This document shows positions 60,451 to 64,000 of a DNA stretch of 64,000 bases, piece after piece. Under the pieces are notes generated by a model. The model did no database searches and was not told where the DNA came from. It saw nothing but the letters and a program-made list of their open reading frames with translations. How positions within the stretch are numbered: position 1 is the first letter of the stretch; each line of letters begins with the position of its first letter. This DNA is from CAMCXT01 sp040403315 (GTDB taxonomy: Bacteria > Bacteroidota > Bacteroidia > M30B66): positions 62,001 to 126,000 of the forward strand of contig JBBAKX010000006.1 of the NCBI GenBank assembly GCA_040403315.1. The letters are read 5' to 3'. A program made the translations under genes and the position numbers.

Positions 60451-63009
60451 ATGAATCAGACCAAAACTAAACAACTAGGTAAAAAGATTTTGCGCAGACT
60501 TGTCTGGTTGTCGGGCATTGTCGGCATTTTCATTGCTGCGTTGTGGGCCATTGCATTTTTTTTCGAAAAAGATATGGAGGCTTTTTTTCTATCCAAGCTT
60601 AACCAAGAGCTTAACACAAGAGTAGAAATTCAAGATGTGAGTTTCTCATTGCTAAGAAATTTCCCTTCAGCGAGCGTTTCGCTTGAACGAGTTTCGGCTG
60701 ATCATTCAAAACCGTTTAAAGGGGCTGGAAAACTACTAATTGCAGAGCATATCGACTTCAATTTTTCAATTTGGAATTTACTTTCAGGAAACTACCAGGT
60801 TGAAAAAATTAGTATTCACAATGGATCCATCCAAATAAACAGAAATGCAGATAAAGACATTAATTATCAATTGCTTAAAAGTAAAGCAAACACAGATAAA
60901 AACGAAAAATTCAGTTTCACCTTAAACTCAGTAAATCTTTACAAAATGGATTTATTGATTGATGATGTACCATCAAAATTTAAAACGTCATTAAGAATCG
61001 ATGATTGTAATTTCTCTGGAAATTTTAATGAAACAACCTATGATTTAAAGGTTGAAGGAAGCCTTTTAGCAAACAGCATCAGCAGCAAAAAGCAGATTTA
61101 TTTGCAAGATCGTCCGATTGATTTGGAGCTCGACATGCAAATCAATCGATCGGAAGACAAATACCTCATTCGAAAAAGTTTGGTTACGATTTCTGCCATG
61201 GAAATCTCACTTGCAGGAATATTTAAAAATCTCGAAAAACCGTATTTAGATATGGAAGCTGAAGGAGAAGATCTCGACATTGGTTCCTTTCTTTCATTGC
61301 TTCCACCAGGTTACGATGACCAAATAAAAGACTATAAAAGTGATGGTGAAATGTTCGCCAAATGCAGAATTAAGGGCGTTTTTTCTGATGACCAAATTCC
61401 GGCAGTGCGGGTGGATTTCGGACTAAAAAACGCCGAAATTGAAAATAAGAAAGAAAAGATTAGCCTTGAAAATGTTCAAGTCGCTGGACGATATGAAAAT
61501 ACTGCTGGTGGTTATTTGAATTTAAATGAGGTTGACTTTATTCTCAATGGTGGAAAATTTAAGGGTTCTGGAGAAATTAGGAATTTTAAAAATCCTACCT
61601 TTAAAATAAATGCAGACGCAAAGCTAAATTTAGCGGATATCAATCGTTTCGTTTCTACAGGCGTGGTAAGTAATTTAAGTGGGAGTGCCGAAATGAAACT
61701 TCAAATGCAGGCAGATGCTGGAAGTATTAAAACATTCGACAAAGGTGGATACGGTAATATCAATGCAATTGGATATTTGAAGTTACAAGATGCTTCTTTT
61801 AAAATAAAAGGCGATACACTAAATTACAAAGCATTTAATGGGCAACTTCGGTTTGAAAATAATTTTGTAAAGGTCGAACAGTTTCAAGGAATGCTCGGCA
61901 AAACAGACTTCAAGCTTAAAGGAAGTCTTAAAAATTTATTTGCTTGGCTCTTTGGCGACAATGAAAGTATTGGCATCGATGCTGTTGTAGAAAGCCGAAA
62001 TGTTTATTTGGATGAATTATTTGAAAGAAAAAGTAAGGTTTCGGGAAGTGAAGAGCCTTATAAATTTCGCATTTCACCAAGGTTGAACCTAAATATTCGT
62101 GCAAAAGTTAACCAGCTAAAATTCAGGAAATTCAATGCAAATTCAATAAGTGGAGTTTTTGATGTTTCTGGTGAACAATTATCGGCTCAGCAACTGAATT
62201 TCAACACCATGAAAGGAAGTGTGCAAATGAATGGTAAAGCCATTAGCAACACTGAAGGGAAGCTCCTTTTGTCTTGTAAGGCCAAATTGAAAAAAGTAGA
62301 TATTAATAGGCTATTTTTTGAATTTGAGAATTTTGGTCAAACAATAGTAAAAGATGAAAATATTCGAGGTCTTGTAGATGCAGATATTGATTTTGAAGCG
62401 ATTGCGACTTCCACCCTATCCATAGATCTAAGTTTGGTATACAGTAAAGTCGATTTGGTAATTAATCAAGGACAATTAATTCGTTTCGAACCACTAGAAG
62501 CACTTTCGAAGTTTATTTCTGTAAATGAATTAATGGATGTGAAATTTTCACAACTGAAAAATACCATCGAAATTAGGAATAGTAAAATTATCATTCCACA
62601 AATGGATATTGCCTCTAGTGCTATTAGTATCAGTGCTTCTGGCGTGCATTCATTCGATAATATTGTAGAATATCATTTAAAATTATTGCTGTCGGATATT
62701 CTTGCTAAAAAGGCTAAAAAAGCCCGTAAAGATGTTGAAGAATTTGGTATTGTTGAAGATGATGGATTAGGCAGAACCAGTTTGTTTATTTCGATGATAG
62801 GTCCCGTTTCTGATCCAGTTATTTCTTACGATTCTCAAGGAGCTAGAGCAAAAATCAAAAATGACTTGGGGAAAGAGAAGCAATCAATGAAGCAGTTGCT
62901 TAAAGAAGAATTTGGCTTGTTTAAGAAAGATACGTCCACCGTTAAACCTACAAAAGACCCGAAAAAACAAAGCAAAGTCATCATTTCATTCGACGAAGAC
63001 GAAGAATGA
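60451..63009 (+). CDS. AsmA family outer-membrane biogenesis protein
   Basis: An 852-residue protein anchored by one N-terminal helix (LVWLSGIVGIFIAALWAIAFF) and otherwise repetitive beta structure. The AsmA-type N-terminal motif FFLSKLNQELNTRVEIQDVS followed by FSLLRNFPSASVSLERV is clear, as is the late segment IDLSLVYSKVDLVINQGQLI. The lysine-rich C-terminal tail follows. AsmA-like proteins are thought to carry lipids between membranes, as TamB at 24898-29283 does. The gene is monocistronic: 227 bases upstream hold nothing recognised except AT-rich DNA. Confidence 0.92.
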   Translation: MNQTKTKQLGKKILRRLVWLSGIVGIFIAALWAIAFFFEKDMEAFFLSKLNQELNTRVEIQDVSFSLLRNFPSASVSLERVSADHSKPFKGAGKLLIAEHIDFNFSIWNLLSGNYQVEKISIHNGSIQINRNADKDINYQLLKSKANTDKNEKFSFTLNSVNLYKMDLLIDDVPSKFKTSLRIDDCNFSGNFNETTYDLKVEGSLLANSISSKKQIYLQDRPIDLELDMQINRSEDKYLIRKSLVTISAMEISLAGIFKNLEKPYLDMEAEGEDLDIGSFLSLLPPGYDDQIKDYKSDGEMFAKCRIKGVFSDDQIPAVRVDFGLKNAEIENKKEKISLENVQVAGRYENTAGGYLNLNEVDFILNGGKFKGSGEIRNFKNPTFKINADAKLNLADINRFVSTGVVSNLSGSAEMKLQMQADAGSIKTFDKGGYGNINAIGYLKLQDASFKIKGDTLNYKAFNGQLRFENNFVKVEQFQGMLGKTDFKLKGSLKNLFAWLFGDNESIGIDAVVESRNVYLDELFERKSKVSGSEEPYKFRISPRLNLNIRAKVNQLKFRKFNANSISGVFDVSGEQLSAQQLNFNTMKGSVQMNGKAISNTEGKLLLSCKAKLKKVDINRLFFEFENFGQTIVKDENIRGLVDADIDFEAIATSTLSIDLSLVYSKVDLVINQGQLIRFEPLEALSKFISVNELMDVKFSQLKNTIEIRNSKIIIPQMDIASSAISISASGVHSFDNIVEYHLKLLLSDILAKKAKKARKDVEEFGIVEDDGLGRTSLFISMIGPVSDPVISYDSQGARAKIKNDLGKEKQSMKQLLKEEFGLFKKDTSTVKPTKDPKKQSKVIISFDEDEE

Positions 63010-63161
63010 CACCCGGTTTAATTTCAATGCTACTGCCCTAAAGAAATGCAAATCACGTTATACATCCTTCATTGATTTCAATTGCAAGTCAATTGGCAAT
63101 TGATTCAAGAAAGCCTTGAAGCACTCGGTTACAAAATGATGCAGGATTTTATCCTTTGCGC

Positions 63162-64000
63162 TTAATTCAAATCTTTAGCAAAGTGATCTGTACTTTGTGA
63201 GGACCTAAATCGGTTCCTGAACTTCAGAAATGGTTGTTCTATAAAGCGATAACTAACGATCGACATTCCCAAGGTTAAGACAAAACAGAGAATGATTTGA
63301 CCTAAAAACACCCATGGATTATCAACAGTCGGTTGAAGGTTTGTTGCTTTAAATGCAAAGAAAACCAACCAAATAGCCACCAAGTGCCATACGTAAAGTC
63401 CGTACGATAATTTGCCCCATGATGACAACAATTTCAACCTTCCAAATTTGAAAAATGATTCTTGTGAATAGTGTTGTTCTCCGATGATAAATGCAAAAAT
63501 GAAGGAAAACAAAGCAGGTTCAATGGCATGCACCCAATTGATGATTCTGTAAAATTGCAAACTATAGGTTTCATCACGAATCACAACCAAAACTATTGCT
63601 GCTATATATGGCAATACTATTGATTTACGTGGTAAAGTGCGAAAATACTCGCGAACCCTGTCGGAATAAAATAATCCATACGCCAACAAAGCTCCCATGG
63701 TGATATCAGAGAAAATACTGATTGTATGGAAGCGTGTAGTAACTGAAGCTTGACGCTGAAGTTCTGTAAATCTTGTTACAACATCTGGAGGATGCGGAAC
63801 ATCGACATTACCAAGCTGGTAGGTATTGAAAAGGTGAACAATTTCGTTCCATTGCATGAATCTAAAAAGCGCTGCACCAATCAATACAGCAAATAAAGAA
63901 TAAATCAAATATTTACGCGGAATAAAGGCTATCAATAGTGGCCAAAAAATGTAAAATTGTTCTTCTACTGAAATCGACCAAAGAACTGCCAATACCGGGA
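63162..64000 (-). CDS. Acyltransferase-3 family membrane protein (5' end outside window)
   Basis: Integral membrane acyltransferase of the OafA/acyltransferase-3 type. The conserved VLWSISVEEQFYIFWPL motif is at the right edge, so the N-terminal 130 or so residues, including the usual catalytic histidine, lie beyond the window. About seven more helices follow and then LLSSWGKLSYGLYVWHL, typical of the C-terminal part. It probably acetylates a surface polysaccharide or lipid. The frame is open to base 64000. Confidence 0.92.
   Translation of the reverse strand, partial: PVLAVLWSISVEEQFYIFWPLLIAFIPRKYLIYSLFAVLIGAALFRFMQWNEIVHLFNTYQLGNVDVPHPPDVVTRFTELQRQASVTTRFHTISIFSDITMGALLAYGLFYSDRVREYFRTLPRKSIVLPYIAAIVLVVIRDETYSLQFYRIINWVHAIEPALFSFIFAFIIGEQHYSQESFFKFGRLKLLSSWGKLSYGLYVWHLVAIWLVFFAFKATNLQPTVDNPWVFLGQIILCFVLTLGMSIVSYRFIEQPFLKFRNRFRSSQSTDHFAKDLN

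Overview
The window looks like a stretch of core chromosome from a member of the Bacteroidota, probably Flavobacteriales or Chitinophagales-like; rank below phylum cannot be fixed from sequence alone. The evidence is two large secreted proteins with type IX secretion (T9SS) C-terminal sorting domains, a TonB-dependent receptor paired with a DUF4249 lipoprotein, the families DUF4835, DUF3276/PUR, DUF4159, GWxTD and DUF2721, the order bamD-rpoZ-coaBC-DUF4835, and several matches to the Bacteroidota -7 promoter element TAnnTTTG. The DNA is AT-rich. No rRNA, tRNA, CRISPR array, prophage or intact insertion sequence was seen.

Layout. 1-4.7 kb: ligA (cut by the left edge), an acetyl-CoA acetyltransferase, an NlpC/P60 peptidase, a LOG-family protein and a small membrane protein. 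4.7-8 kb (minus): DUF4835, coaBC, rpoZ and bamD, a conserved housekeeping cluster. 8.1-11.7 kb: a serine palmitoyltransferase-like enzyme, a polytopic membrane protein and a LuxR-type regulator. 11.7-14.6 kb (minus): the three-gene proton-translocating transhydrogenase pntAA-pntAB-pntB. 14.9-20.1 kb (plus): a tightly packed run of DUF5519, CoA-binding protein, TonB receptor, DUF4249 lipoprotein and trxB. 20.2-20.9 kb: a HigBA toxin-antitoxin pair with a palindromic upstream element. 20.9-29.3 kb (minus): MarC, then a cell-envelope block of glycosyltransferase, lysophospholipid acyltransferase, GWxTD protein and TamB. 29.3-33.4 kb: tsaD, a TPR lipoprotein, peptide deformylase, ruvX, DUF4159 and an AlkB-like dioxygenase. 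33.5-39.3 kb: a lipoprotein, DUF2147, a beta-barrel protein, a lone beta-ketoacyl-ACP synthase, a flavin reductase, a PUR-type nucleic-acid-binding protein, a DoxX-like protein and an FMN reductase.

39.5-48 kb is the most accessory-looking part: a 1031-residue Ycf48-like repeat protein and a 1058-residue Ig/PKD protein, both T9SS cargo, flank a Nudix-type regulator and a noncoding block with two almost identical 290-bp tandem units plus a partial third. 48.3-50.3 kb holds an SRPBCC protein and two membrane proteins. 50.4-52.8 kb is a GH57/DUF3536 glycoside hydrolase. 53.1-56.4 kb is an overlapping operon of a TPR protein, a phosphosulfolactate synthase-like enzyme, a rhodanese and aroE. 56.4-60.2 kb has a lipoprotein, an unrecognised exported protein, an aldo/keto reductase and a phospholipase-like barrel protein that seems to have lost its catalytic residues. 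60.4-63 kb is an AsmA-family protein, and the window ends inside an acyltransferase-3 gene.

No clearly new multi-gene system was found. The observations most worth checking are the carbohydrate-binding-like modules inserted twice inside Ig-like repeats of the 44.7-47.9 kb protein, the 290-bp tandem repeat, the tamB gene that has no usual start codon for its N-terminal anchor, the higBA palindrome, and the apparently inactive phospholipase-like protein.
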